DNA of 64,000 bases from Gammaproteobacteria bacterium (GCA_018823025.1 JAHJJI010000024.1:1-64000), one strand, 5' to 3'; counted from the stretch's first letter, positions 1-9,775 are shown. The notes: generated by a model from the sequence alone, not told the origin. Numbers and translations are program-made.

Positions 1-174
1 TGCGACACCGACATGAACGTGGTGATGACAGGCAAAGGTGGTTTTGTCGAAGTGCAGGGTACCGCTGAAGGCGCGCCGTTCAGCCGCTCCGAAATGGAAG
101 CCATGCTCGACCTCGCACAAAGCGGCATCGCTCAGCTGGTGGCCAAGCAGAAGGCGGCGTTGGGGCTCATCTAA
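1..174 (+). CDS. rph: RNase PH, C-terminal fragment (truncated by window start)
   Basis: Frame 1 reads [57 protein letters not shown], matching the RNase PH C-terminus. Confidence 0.9.
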   Translation, partial: CDTDMNVVMTGKGGFVEVQGTAEGAPFSRSEMEAMLDLAQSGIAQLVAKQKAALGLI

Positions 175-218
175 TCGTTACGGGGGGCATAACAGCCGGG
201 TGTAGGAGAAGCGCGGCT

Positions 219-1214
219 TCATTTGTTTGAGAAGGCCGCGATGAACCGGTCCATCGCCGAGAACACGACTTCCACGCTATATCCTGCCAGGAAGGCCAGG
301 GCAAATGGGGAGAGTGTCCTGAAAATTTCTGCCGTTGAGGCGTCCGGCTGCAGGAACCAGATGGCGATCAAGCCGGCAAGAGCGCCCATGTGCATGCGCA
401 AGCGATAGTTGATGTCGGCTTCCGCTGTATAGGTCAGCGCTTTGATTTCCAATGCCAGGCTTCTCAGCACAAAGGTAATCGCACCGAGCAAGCCATAGAG
501 CAGCGGCAGGAGATAAAGTTGTATCGCGAGCAAGGCGAATTTCGCTGTTTCAAGCGCTTTCTTGAGCGCTGAATAATCCACTCTCTTCACGATTTCTGCC
601 TGTGCGCCAGGAAAAATCACTTTCCGCCACAACCCGTTCCATCTCTCCAGGTTGGAATAGTGAACGCTCATGTCGAGTTCCAGTGTTGCGCGCTTCGCCA
701 GTAATGATTGGTCATTTGGGTTGGCGCCGATCTTCTGCGTGATTTGGTCGGCCTCTTTCAGTACGCTGGGAATGTCTGTGGTAATCTGGGTGCCGATCAC
801 CCAATAAATCTGAAAGAACAGCAAGAGCAGCAACCAGAGCAACGCCCACAGCCTGATGCGGCGAACGGCAATGGTCGCAACCGATACTTTCTCCTTCTTT
901 CCCGTGATTTTCAGCTTGATGCTTCCCCACAGCGTCTGGTCATCTTCCTTTTGAGCTGTTGCCTTGAGGCTAAGGACGGTTACATTGCCAACCACCTTGG
1001 CCAAAGCTCCCCGGGCTTGCCAGAATTCCGCCTGCTTCTGGAAAGTGGTTGAATCAGCCGGGTCGCTGTTCAACAGGTTTTTTGATTCGACGATGGTCTT
1101 GGTAATCTCGTCCCCGACCTGTAGCCCGCGTTCTGCTGCGTAGGCGAGCAGCAACTCGGAATCCGCGACGACCTCGATCAAAGGGGAATACGTGTTTTTT
1201 ACTTCAGCGCTCAT
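219..1214 (-). CDS. hypothetical membrane protein, several TM segments
   Basis: 331-aa ORF with hydrophobic stretches (RLWALLWLLLLLFFQIYWVIG, ALLAIQLYLLPLLYGLLGAITFVL, MGALAGLIAIWFLQP). Confidence 0.75.
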   Translation of the reverse strand: MSAEVKNTYSPLIEVVADSELLLAYAAERGLQVGDEITKTIVESKNLLNSDPADSTTFQKQAEFWQARGALAKVVGNVTVLSLKATAQKEDDQTLWGSIKLKITGKKEKVSVATIAVRRIRLWALLWLLLLLFFQIYWVIGTQITTDIPSVLKEADQITQKIGANPNDQSLLAKRATLELDMSVHYSNLERWNGLWRKVIFPGAQAEIVKRVDYSALKKALETAKFALLAIQLYLLPLLYGLLGAITFVLRSLALEIKALTYTAEADINYRLRMHMGALAGLIAIWFLQPDASTAEIFRTLSPFALAFLAGYSVEVVFSAMDRFIAAFSNK

Positions 1215-1252
1215 CGTCTCGCCTCCATGTCAGCCTGCGTGTAACGAAAAGC

Positions 1253-1831
1253 TTATTCCACATTGATTAAGTATACGCACTGCTTGTGTTCCTCGCCGCA
1301 CAGCACAGGGCTGTTGTCGGCATATACAACCCTGACCTGCCACGTGCCGCGCTTTATCTTCTGCTTGACGCTCCAGGTACGCCAATCAAAAAAGCCGCGT
1401 TGGTCTATCTCTGTTTGCAACGAGTGAGCCAGGCTTTGTCGCGCCGCTGGGATTGCGATATCATCTATCATTTCCATTTCGGCCGACCCCTCGGGTAATA
1501 CGCCCAACAGACTTTCCCGGTACCACTGGTGCCGGATTGGCAGTTTGCCTTCGCTGGCCAGGCGGTCGAGCGCTCCTTGATGGGCTTTGATCCGCATCCA
1601 TAAATAAAGCGAGCTCGCTGGCGCCTGTTCCTGATATTTTCTGGCATATTGCCGGGTCGCCTTGTTCACCCCATCCGTCCAGACGGCATGGGTAATTTCG
1701 ATGAGCGCTTGCTCCGCGTGAACGCCGGGAGCGGAAAGCAAAGCCGATAGCAGAATCGCGCCGAAGAAAATCCTTCCGGTGTGGCTGCGTTCGCGAAGCG
1801 TGCGGGAAAAGCAGTGTTGTGGAATGGACAT
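1253..1831 (-). CDS. hypothetical secreted protein
   Basis: 192-aa ORF with signal-like segment (GRIFFGAILLSALLSAPGVHA), co-directional with neighbours. Confidence 0.65.
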   Translation of the reverse strand: MSIPQHCFSRTLRERSHTGRIFFGAILLSALLSAPGVHAEQALIEITHAVWTDGVNKATRQYARKYQEQAPASSLYLWMRIKAHQGALDRLASEGKLPIRHQWYRESLLGVLPEGSAEMEMIDDIAIPAARQSLAHSLQTEIDQRGFFDWRTWSVKQKIKRGTWQVRVVYADNSPVLCGEEHKQCVYLINVE

Positions 1832-1870
1832 GATTTTCTCCTGACTGTTAAGCGGAACCCGCGCAAGACA

Positions 1871-2200
1871 CTAAAGCAGCGTCCAGCCCAGGGCGGTATT
1901 CACGCTACCTTTGACTGCGCCCAAGGCGGCATTGATTGCACCTTCCACCGCAAGAATGCCCAATCCTTCCACGGTCAGCATGACGGTGCGGGCGGTGTTC
2001 CTTTGAATGTCGAACAGCAGCTCTGCCTGACGTTCGGTGATTTTGTTTTCGGCGCGCATGGCGGCGATACTGAGCAGGCTTTCGCCCAATTTCTTGAACT
2101 CGGCATCGGCATAATCTTTGACGTCCGGCCACTTGTTGCCCAGTTCTTTCTGTGCTGCCGACAGCATTGGATTAAGTATTTCCTGCAGATTCAGGTTCAT
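1871..2200 (-). CDS. hypothetical protein, 109 aa
   Basis: ORF in the same co-directional cluster. Confidence 0.6.
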   Translation of the reverse strand: MNLNLQEILNPMLSAAQKELGNKWPDVKDYADAEFKKLGESLLSIAAMRAENKITERQAELLFDIQRNTARTVMLTVEGLGILAVEGAINAALGAVKGSVNTALGWTLL

Positions 2201-2250
2201 GATGCCCCCATAGATGCTTCAAAACAGGTTCGGTACTCTCTGAAGATGGT

Positions 2251-2709
2251 TTACTCTCCGCGCTGTTTGGTCAGTTCCAGTTTGAGGATGGCGACGAAGG
2301 CCGTATTGAACTGGCCGCGCAGGTGCTCGACAAGTTTGCTGTCCCTAATGCCTTCCTTGTGGATTTCTTCCAGCTTGGAGAGGCTGTCGCGCAGAAGTTT
2401 GATTTGTTCCAGCGTGAGTTCGTTTCGCGGTTTGGCGGCCACCCTCACCTCGATCGCGGCGATGTCAACCTTGATGCGCTCATAAAAATCCCTGTGCCTG
2501 GAATAATCTGCTGCCGTCGTTCCCGCTGTGTTTGCCAGCTTGACGAAGAATGTTTCAACCTCCCGCTGCAAGGCGGTGACCGCCTTGTCGGTGGCCGCGT
2601 CGTAATCGGCAATCAGCCTGACGGTGCAGGCTGATGCGGAAAGCGCCAATACAAGAGCTAGCAGATAGCGCATCACATTTCGATAAATGGTTTGTTTTGC
2701 GGTTTCCAT
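2251..2709 (-). CDS. hypothetical lipoprotein
   Basis: LVLALSASAC lipobox; helical remainder; start may be internal at ~2673. Confidence 0.65.
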   Translation of the reverse strand: METAKQTIYRNVMRYLLALVLALSASACTVRLIADYDAATDKAVTALQREVETFFVKLANTAGTTAADYSRHRDFYERIKVDIAAIEVRVAAKPRNELTLEQIKLLRDSLSKLEEIHKEGIRDSKLVEHLRGQFNTAFVAILKLELTKQRGE

Positions 2710-2807
2710 TGCCCTTCCCCTGTCGAATACAAATCAGCGTTAGTATGTCGTTTATTTCATACTTAAAATGCCAGACACGATCGGCATGCGGTCGACCTGG
2801 ATGAATC

Positions 2808-3788
2808 TTACTTCAGCACATGCACGCGTTGCTGCGGGTCATCCACATGCACCCGTCCGGTCGATACGGACTGGGCGATATGTTCGAACACCTTGCCCGG
2901 TTTTTCGCCGGAGGCATCGAAGGTGAAATAGCTGTGGCCCTTGGGTGAGTCGTACTTAGTATTGAGGTCATCGCAGTCGATGGAGTAGACGTTGCCTGGC
3001 ACCAGTTCCATGTTCTCCGGCCCGGTGTGGCCCAGTCGGCGTGAAGCGATTTTGTTTTTCAGGTTGGCCGCCTTGCTGGCGCGTAGCGCCAAGTCGTCGG
3101 AGGCGAAATAGACCGAGACGTTGCGCGCGCTCTGGCAAATGTATTCTCCCTCGCGACCGCGTTCCAGCGATTCATTGATAATGTCCGCCGCTACCAGGAA
3201 GACGTTCCTGAACAAAAGCGGCACTTCTCCGCCGCGGTCGTAGCTCGCCCAGGTTTCCATAGTCTGGCGGAGCACGCGGTTGCCCATGGAGTGGGCTAGC
3301 ACATTGATTCGCTTCAGGCATGGCGGTTCGTTGTCCTCTCCTTCGGCCTTGCTGCGCCATGCCAGAAACATCTCCAGTAGTCGGGCAAAAGCAAAGGCGC
3401 TGGCGTCGGCGGATTTCTGGTCGTCCCAATAATCCTTGATGATGCCTAGGTCGTTGTCGCACGGCCAGATAATAGGCACCACCTGCACCTGGTTTTCGTG
3501 CGGATCGTCGAACAATTTCTGCAATGCTTGTGCGCGCGGGAAAATGTCCGGTTCTGGTAAATTGGAATAGCCGTGGATGAAGATCAGCAATTGTTCCGCC
3601 TTGGAACGTTTAAGCTCGGCCATGAATTTATCGCTACCTAATTCGATGAAATTATTTGGCCCCGCGCGCCAGCAAAAATTGATTGATTGTCGCGCTAGAT
3701 TATTGCTCAGATCGAACGTGATTTTCCTGTCCTGATCCAGTCTCGCCAGTTCAACTTCGTTGATTGCACGATTGGTAATGAATAGCAT
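2808..3788 (-). CDS. alpha/beta hydrolase, DUF900-like
   Basis: FIHGYSN and AHSMGN nucleophile-elbow motifs; internal ATG at 3788 preceded by GGGAGG RBS is preferred over the 3935 start. Confidence 0.75.
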   Translation of the reverse strand: MLFITNRAINEVELARLDQDRKITFDLSNNLARQSINFCWRAGPNNFIELGSDKFMAELKRSKAEQLLIFIHGYSNLPEPDIFPRAQALQKLFDDPHENQVQVVPIIWPCDNDLGIIKDYWDDQKSADASAFAFARLLEMFLAWRSKAEGEDNEPPCLKRINVLAHSMGNRVLRQTMETWASYDRGGEVPLLFRNVFLVAADIINESLERGREGEYICQSARNVSVYFASDDLALRASKAANLKNKIASRRLGHTGPENMELVPGNVYSIDCDDLNTKYDSPKGHSYFTFDASGEKPGKVFEHIAQSVSTGRVHVDDPQQRVHVLK

Positions 3789-4079
3789 GATTCCTCCCGT
3801 TAAATGCCGAACTCTTCCAGTGCTATAGCGCATCCCGTGCACTATCCCTTGCCGCTTAGTGATCATGGATTGTGACCCACACATCTTTTGCCCCGCTCGG
3901 ATTGGTGTCGCCGCCGCGCCACGATCACAGCTCATAGTCTGCCGCCAGCTTTTATTAAGCCATGCCGATTATGATAGTTAAATATAGAGCATTGTTTTGT
4001 GGAGTCAAATGGCGGGTCAAGATTGCGTTGGCTGCGGCGAAGACGGATAATTCCAATCTAAACAGAATTTAGGTCTAAC

Positions 4080-4676
4080 ATGAAGAAAATCGTCATTGCC
4101 TCCAATAACGCCGGTAAGCTGCGCGAAATCAGCGCCATCCTGGCGCCACTGGATTTCGAGGTTTTCCCTCAATCCGCCTTCAACATCCCTGAAGCGGACG
4201 AGCCTTATTGCACCTTTATCGAGAACTGTCTGACCAAGGCGCGCCATGCCTCGGCGCATTCCGGGCTGCCTGCATTGGCAGACGATTCGGGAATCTGCGT
4301 TGATGCGCTGAACGGCGCGCCTGGCGTGTATTCCGCCCGCTTTGCCGGCGAGCCGAAATCGGATGAGCGCAACAACCAGAAGCTGATCGAGTCGCTGCAG
4401 GGACATGCCAACCGCAAGGCCCACTATTACTGCGTGATCGTGCTGGTGCGCTGGCCGGAAGATCCTCAGCCGATCATCGCCGAGGGCGCGATGTACGGCG
4501 AGATCATCGACACGCCGCGCGGCGCGGGCGGCTTCGGCTACGACCCTTATTTCCTCATTCCCGAACTGGGCCAGACCGGTGCGGAAATTCCGATGGAGCA
4601 GAAGAACAAGATCAGCCACCGCGGCAAGGCCCTGGCCGAACTGGTTGAAAAGCTCAAAAACAGTGCTGAGTTCTAG
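4080..4676 (+). CDS. rdgB: XTP/dITP pyrophosphatase (RdgB/HAM1)
   Basis: MKKIVIASNNAGKLREI...ALADDSGICVDAL...GFGYDPYF motifs. Confidence 0.95.
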   Translation: MKKIVIASNNAGKLREISAILAPLDFEVFPQSAFNIPEADEPYCTFIENCLTKARHASAHSGLPALADDSGICVDALNGAPGVYSARFAGEPKSDERNNQKLIESLQGHANRKAHYYCVIVLVRWPEDPQPIIAEGAMYGEIIDTPRGAGGFGYDPYFLIPELGQTGAEIPMEQKNKISHRGKALAELVEKLKNSAEF

Positions 4677-4748
4677 GTGCTGAGTCCTGAGGAAATGCAA
4701 AAAACCTCGATCCACTCAGAACTCGGCACTCAGGACTCAGGACTCGTC
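4662..4748. repeat. family A palindromic heptamer repeat, copy A1
   Basis: agtgctgagttctaggtgctgagtcctgag ... actcagaactcggcactcaggactcaggactc; units GTNCTGA on one arm and TCAGNAC on the other. Confidence 0.8.
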
Positions 4749-5882
4749 TCCCCTCCGCTTTCCCTCTATATTCACCTTCCCTGGTGCGTCCGCAAGTGCC
4801 CCTACTGCGACTTCAGTTCTTTCGAGTCGCGCGAAGGGGTACCGGAACAGGAATACATCGCGGCACTGATCAAGGACCTGGAAGCTGCATTGCCGCTGGT
4901 GTGGGGGCGAAAAGTAGTGAGCATCTTCATGGGGGGCGGCACGCCCAGCCTGTTTTCGGCACGGGCGATCGACACGCTGTTGACTCAGGTGCGTACCCTG
5001 CTGCCGGTCGAAGCCCATGCCGAAATCACCCTGGAAGCCAATCCCGGTACGGCTGAGGCGCAGAAGTTCGCCGATTTCCGTAGTGCGGGGGTGAATCGTC
5101 TGTCGCTCGGTATCCAGAGTTTTAATCCGCGTCATCTGCAGGCGCTAGGCCGCGTCCACGACGACCGCGAGGCACGGTACGCAGTGGAACTGGCGCTGCG
5201 CAATTTCGACAACGTCAATCTCGACCTGATGTACGCCCTGCCGGAGCAGGTCATGGAGGAGGCGCTGTCCGATATCCGCGAGGCGGTGTCTTTCGGACCG
5301 CAACATATCTCTGCCTACCACCTCACTCTGGAACCCAATACGGTATTTTACAACAAGCCGCCGCCGCTGCCGGATGACGATATGTCGGCCGCGATGCAGG
5401 AAGCCATCGAGGCGGAACTGGCCGGGGCCGGCTACGAACATTACGAGACTTCGGCCTTTGCCAAAAAGCATCTGCGCTGCCGCCACAACCTCAATTACTG
5501 GTCGTTCGGGGATTACCTGGGGATCGGTGCAGGGGCGCACGGCAAGCTCACGCTGCATGACCAGATTTTGCGCCAGGTGCGCCATCGCCAGCCCAAGGCT
5601 TATATGGAGCGGGCGTTGGCGGGCAACGCGCTGGAAGAGGAACGTACCGTCTCTCAAGGCGAACAGCCGTTCGATTTCATGATGAACGCCCTGCGCCTGA
5701 CCGAGGGTTTTCCGGTCAGTCTGTTCTCCGCCAGAACCGGGCTGTCGCTGACCACAGCCCTGCCCATGCTGGAAGAGGCGCAGCGGCGTGGCCTGATCGA
5801 ACGCGACGCCTTGCATATCCGGCCGACCCTGCTTGGTCAGCGATTCCTGAACGAACTTCTACAGCTGTTTCTGGTGGAATAG
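4695..5882 (+). CDS. hemW: radical SAM protein HemW (heme chaperone, HemN-like)
   Basis: YIHLPWCVRKCPYCDFSSF radical SAM motif; GGGTPSLF; rdgB-hemW order; first ATG with AGG upstream at 4695. Confidence 0.9.
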   Translation: MQKTSIHSELGTQDSGLVSPPLSLYIHLPWCVRKCPYCDFSSFESREGVPEQEYIAALIKDLEAALPLVWGRKVVSIFMGGGTPSLFSARAIDTLLTQVRTLLPVEAHAEITLEANPGTAEAQKFADFRSAGVNRLSLGIQSFNPRHLQALGRVHDDREARYAVELALRNFDNVNLDLMYALPEQVMEEALSDIREAVSFGPQHISAYHLTLEPNTVFYNKPPPLPDDDMSAAMQEAIEAELAGAGYEHYETSAFAKKHLRCRHNLNYWSFGDYLGIGAGAHGKLTLHDQILRQVRHRQPKAYMERALAGNALEEERTVSQGEQPFDFMMNALRLTEGFPVSLFSARTGLSLTTALPMLEEAQRRGLIERDALHIRPTLLGQRFLNELLQLFLVE

Positions 5883-6908
5883 CGTCGCAATCTTTTCTCT
5901 GTTGGGTTCCCGTACCACGCCCCTTTCGGTGATCAATGCCGTGACCAGTTCGGCTGGGGTAACGTCGAAAGCCGGGTTGCGTATCTTGACTCCCGGTGCC
6001 GCCCACTGGCACTCGCGGAAACCGGTCACCTCTTCCGGGGCGCGTTCCTCGATCGGTATTTTCGCTCCCAATGCGATATTCAGATCGATGGTGGAAAGCG
6101 GGCAGGCGACGTAAAACGGGATGTTGTGGCGCCGTGCAAGCACCGCCACCATGTAGGTGCCGATCTTGTTGGCGACATCGCCGTTGGCCGCTACCCGGTC
6201 GGTGCCGACGATGACTGCGTCGACCTCGCCGTGCGCCATCAGGTGGCCGGCCATGTTGTCGGTAATCAGGGTCACGGGGATATTTTCCTGCACCATTTCC
6301 CACGCGGTGAGGCGCGCTCCTTGCAGGAATGGACGCGTCTCGTCGGCGATCACTGAAATCTTCTTGCCTGCCTCCACTGCTGAGCGGATCACTCCCAATG
6401 CCGTGCCCCATCCTGCCGTGGCGAGGGCGCCGGCGTTGCAGTGGGTGAGCACGCGCGCACCATCGGCGAGCAGCGCTGCACCGGCTGCGCCCATGGCGCG
6501 GTTGATGCGGATGTCTTCGGCATGGACTTCATGGGCCTCGTCCAGCAAGCGTTCAGCCACGACCGCCGGTGCGGCTGCGTTCATGCTTTCCCACACTTGG
6601 CGCATGCGTTGCAGCGCCCAGAACAGGTTGACCGCCGTAGGGCGGCTCTGCGCCAGGCGGGCAAACCCTTCTTCCATCCCGTTGCGGAAGGTCTCCGGGG
6701 CGGTTTCCTTTAGCCGCTGCGCTTCCAGCGCCACGCCGTAGGCGGCGGCACAGCCGATCGCCGGCGCCCCGCGCACCACCATGGCGCGGATGCCGTGGGC
6801 GACGCTGGTGGCGGAATCGTAGGAAAGATATTCGAAGCGCGCCGGCAACACGCGTTGGTCGATCATTTCCAGGTGGTGGTCTTGCCAGCGCAGGGTTTCG
6901 ATATTCAT
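5859..6908 (-). CDS. mtnA: S-methyl-5-thioribose-1-phosphate isomerase
   Basis: 349 aa; MVVRGAPAIGCAAAYG, LTHCNAGALATAGWGTALGVI, GTDRVAANGDVANKIGTY motifs. Confidence 0.93.
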   Translation of the reverse strand: MNIETLRWQDHHLEMIDQRVLPARFEYLSYDSATSVAHGIRAMVVRGAPAIGCAAAYGVALEAQRLKETAPETFRNGMEEGFARLAQSRPTAVNLFWALQRMRQVWESMNAAAPAVVAERLLDEAHEVHAEDIRINRAMGAAGAALLADGARVLTHCNAGALATAGWGTALGVIRSAVEAGKKISVIADETRPFLQGARLTAWEMVQENIPVTLITDNMAGHLMAHGEVDAVIVGTDRVAANGDVANKIGTYMVAVLARRHNIPFYVACPLSTIDLNIALGAKIPIEERAPEEVTGFRECQWAAPGVKIRNPAFDVTPAELVTALITERGVVREPNREKIATLFHQKQL

Positions 6909-8404
6909 GCGGTTTTCCTTAGAGAAGAGAGTTCAAGCAGCGGCTCACAGGCGGCTGCCAATGTCGGATTGTCGGTGATGAGCAGGTCGATGCCGCCGTA
7001 GCGGCGTACCGACTGCGCTAGCGCGGCTTCCATTTGAGCCGGGTTGTCCGGGTCGCAGCACAGGCCGAGATATTCCGGTTTAGTGTGGAGCGATTTGACG
7101 GCAGGGTCATGATCCAGCCCGATCACTGCTGCGCCCTTTGCGAGCAGTTCTTCCACCCTGGTCTGGTTGGATAGCGCCCAGTCCACCAGCGCGACCTGGC
7201 CGGCCAGCTCGTACTGGTTGCGCATAGTCTGCTCGAAGCCGCCATATTCGATCTCGGCGGCGAGCACTTCACGCGGCGGCAGGGAAGCATAAGCCTCCAG
7301 TGCTTCGGCACGGGACTGGATTTTCATGCTGTGGCGGTAAATCTCGGCGGCCGCGTCGGCGTAGAAGGCTGTGATGCCGACGGAAACCATCCCCCACTCC
7401 GGGTCGAGAACGATGCGGGGTGCGGGGTCAGGCAGGCGTTCTGCCTGCTCGGATGCGTTTTCTGCCAGATAGCGGCGGTAGGCAGCAGTGAAGGCGGCGA
7501 CGTCGCGTCCCAGCATCGGCACGCGTTTGGTGAACACGGCGTGCTGTGGAGTGGCCGGACCTCGCTGGGAGAGCGATTCCAGGTCGGGGCGGCGGGCGTA
7601 AGCCAGGCTCATCAGGTCGGATGAAAGCGTCATCACCAGGGGGAAGCCGGCGGCGTGAGAAATGTCTCGGCGCAGGGCGGAGAGTGCCAGCATCTCCTGA
7701 TCGCTGCTTGCCTGTGCGGGAGGAAAACGCAGCGGAATGTCCCAAATATTACGGCTTTTCAAATAGTCCTCGGCACGAGTAACCAGGGCGATCATACGTT
7801 CGTAGGATTCGCGTGCACTGGCGCCGAAGGCAAAGATACCGTGATGCATCAGCACCATGCCGATGGTTTTCGCAGTGGCTTCGCGGCTAAAAACATCGTG
7901 GCAGGCTTTCGCCAATTCGAAGCCGGAATGACGGTAGGGCACGATCATTACGCTATCGCCGAAGGCATCTTGAATATGGCGTTCGCCGTGGTCGGTGTTC
8001 GCCACTGCCAGCACCGCGTCGGCATGGGTGTGCTCCACCCACTTGAAGGGCAAGATGGCGTGGAGGATGCTTTCTATCGAGGGGCGCGGTGCCTGCGGGT
8101 CGGTCAGGGCGGCACGGAATTGCGCACCCATTTCCGCATTGCTTATGGTGTCGCGTTCGATCAGTGACCGTAACGCTGCCAGCCGTAGCGGTGCAAAGTC
8201 CTTTTCCGTGACGTGGGCAAGGTCGGCGCCCGAGCCCTTGACGTAAAGGATGTCTTCGCCATTTTCCTGCAGTTTGACCGAAGTGTTGCCGCCGCCATAC
8301 ATCACCAGCGCCTTTTCGCCGCCGAGCAGGCGCGAAGTATAGGTGCGCAGGGCAAGGTCATTTTTGAAACCGGCGGCTTCCCCATCGTTCCACAGACTTT
8401 TCAT
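6905..8404 (-). CDS. class II aldolase/adducin domain protein with a C-terminal Rossmann/SDR-like remnant
   Basis: MYGGGNTSVKL...VKGSGADLAHVT...VEHTHADAVLAVANT...MHHGIFAFG; C-term AGQVALVDWALSN...GAAVIGLDHD...GGIDLLITDNP; overlaps mtnA start by 4 bp. Confidence 0.85.
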   Translation of the reverse strand: MKSLWNDGEAAGFKNDLALRTYTSRLLGGEKALVMYGGGNTSVKLQENGEDILYVKGSGADLAHVTEKDFAPLRLAALRSLIERDTISNAEMGAQFRAALTDPQAPRPSIESILHAILPFKWVEHTHADAVLAVANTDHGERHIQDAFGDSVMIVPYRHSGFELAKACHDVFSREATAKTIGMVLMHHGIFAFGASARESYERMIALVTRAEDYLKSRNIWDIPLRFPPAQASSDQEMLALSALRRDISHAAGFPLVMTLSSDLMSLAYARRPDLESLSQRGPATPQHAVFTKRVPMLGRDVAAFTAAYRRYLAENASEQAERLPDPAPRIVLDPEWGMVSVGITAFYADAAAEIYRHSMKIQSRAEALEAYASLPPREVLAAEIEYGGFEQTMRNQYELAGQVALVDWALSNQTRVEELLAKGAAVIGLDHDPAVKSLHTKPEYLGLCCDPDNPAQMEAALAQSVRRYGGIDLLITDNPTLAAACEPLLELSSLRKTA

Positions 8405-8473
8405 GTAAGTATTATACTGACTACCTTAATCCTTAGATTACAAATACCCGACCGGGCCTGCCTCATGAATGTA

Positions 8474-8538
8474 GCCCTCACCCCAACCCTCTCCCGCAAG
8501 CGGGCGAGGGGGCGAACGTGAAGGGCGCTTGTTATGAT
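8474..8538. repeat. family C repeat, copy 1 (CCCTCACCCCAACCCTCTCCC...GGGCGCTTGTTATGAT)
   Basis: hairpin CTCCCGCAAGCGGGCGAG; tail GCGAACGTGAAGGGCGCTTGTTATGAT resembles the tail at ~34908-34932. Confidence 0.55.
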
Positions 8539-8568
8539 CGGCGGGATTGCAAACCAGGAGATGCACCA

Positions 8569-9207
8569 ATGTCTGACTGTTGTGACCATGACCACCCTGC
8601 ACCGCTGCCCGGCGGATTGGGGATACCCCGCATTGGCACGTTTGATGCCGTTGCCTTCGAACAAGCCATCACCGATCTGCTGCGCGCCTGTGGCGTCTCA
8701 CCGGATAGCACGCATACCGGCAGGACCGCGCGCCGCGTGCGCGAGTTGTGGGAAAAGCGCCTGCTTGGCGGTTACGACATGGACCCTGCAGAAGTGCTGG
8801 GCGAAGGCTTTGTCGATCTGCGCGAGGACATGGTGGTGATACGCGGCATCGCGGTGCATGGCGTCTGCCCGCACCACCTCGTGCCGTTTCGCGGCATCGC
8901 CCACGTCGCCTACATTCCTGGCGGCAGGCTGCACGGCTTCGGTCGCATTGCCCGGCTGGTGGATGCGATAGGCCATCGATTCACCTACCAGGAGTGGATG
9001 ACGCGCGATGTCGCCGAAGCGCTGGTGACCCACGGCAAGGCCAAAGGCGCTGCCTGCGTGATCGAGGCGGAGCAGCTTTGTCTGCTGCTGGGTGAGGACC
9101 GGCGCGGCGACGAGCGGGTTTACACCCAGGCTTTTGCCGGATGTTTCAATGATAGCGACCAGTTCCGCCAGGAATTCCTGCGCTCCATTAGTGGACGCAT
9201 GCCATAA
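8569..9207 (+). CDS. folE: GTP cyclohydrolase I
   Basis: VCPHHLVPFRGIAHVAYIPGGRLHGFGRIARLVD; QLCLLLGEDRRGDERVYTQAFAG; ATG at 8569 after ccaggag. Confidence 0.88.
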   Translation: MSDCCDHDHPAPLPGGLGIPRIGTFDAVAFEQAITDLLRACGVSPDSTHTGRTARRVRELWEKRLLGGYDMDPAEVLGEGFVDLREDMVVIRGIAVHGVCPHHLVPFRGIAHVAYIPGGRLHGFGRIARLVDAIGHRFTYQEWMTRDVAEALVTHGKAKGAACVIEAEQLCLLLGEDRRGDERVYTQAFAGCFNDSDQFRQEFLRSISGRMP

Positions 9208-9210
9208 AAT

Positions 9211-9732
9211 ATGATGAATACGGGACGCTTTCCTTGGGGGCACATCACGGCACTGGTCTTGTGGCTCATTCTTTTTGGAGCCATGTATTTGTTCCTTGAC
9301 GCCAAGATGCAGCCCCAGGTTGCCACCGTGACAAGCCTGGATATGGCACGAGGTGAAGTCATAATCCAGCGCTCGCGCGATGGTCACTATTACGTGGGTG
9401 GATCCATCAACGGGCGGCCCCTCACGTTCATGGTTGATACCGGTGCGAGCACCGTGGTTGTCAGTGCCGATCTGGCTGCCAGAATCGGCTTGACCAGAGG
9501 GGTGCCAACGCCGTTCAAAACAGCCGGGGGCATGGTATTGGGAGAGATGGTTTCAGACCAGACGATAGAAGCTGGAGGGATACAGCTTAAGGGCTTGCGT
9601 GTTGGCGTAGTGATGCAGATGGACCAGAGAGACTATGCCCTGCTCGGCCAGAATTTCTTGCGGCATATCGACGTGATCCAGTCTGGCGACCAGATGGTTC
9701 TCAAGATAAAGAGCGCATCTGAAGTAAATTAA
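9211..9732 (+). CDS. retropepsin-like aspartic protease, TIGR02281 type, membrane anchored
   Basis: N-terminal TM; MVDTGASTVVVSADLAARIGL active site; LLGQNFLRHIDV. Confidence 0.85.
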   Translation: MMNTGRFPWGHITALVLWLILFGAMYLFLDAKMQPQVATVTSLDMARGEVIIQRSRDGHYYVGGSINGRPLTFMVDTGASTVVVSADLAARIGLTRGVPTPFKTAGGMVLGEMVSDQTIEAGGIQLKGLRVGVVMQMDQRDYALLGQNFLRHIDVIQSGDQMVLKIKSASEVN

Positions 9733-9757
9733 AAAACCCGCCGCGGCGGGTTTTTTT
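9731..9757. terminator. bidirectional Rho-independent terminator
   Basis: AAAAAACCCGCCGCGGCGGGTTTTTTT between convergent genes. Confidence 0.9.
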
Positions 9758-9775
9758 GTTCTGCTTGAAGCGTTT

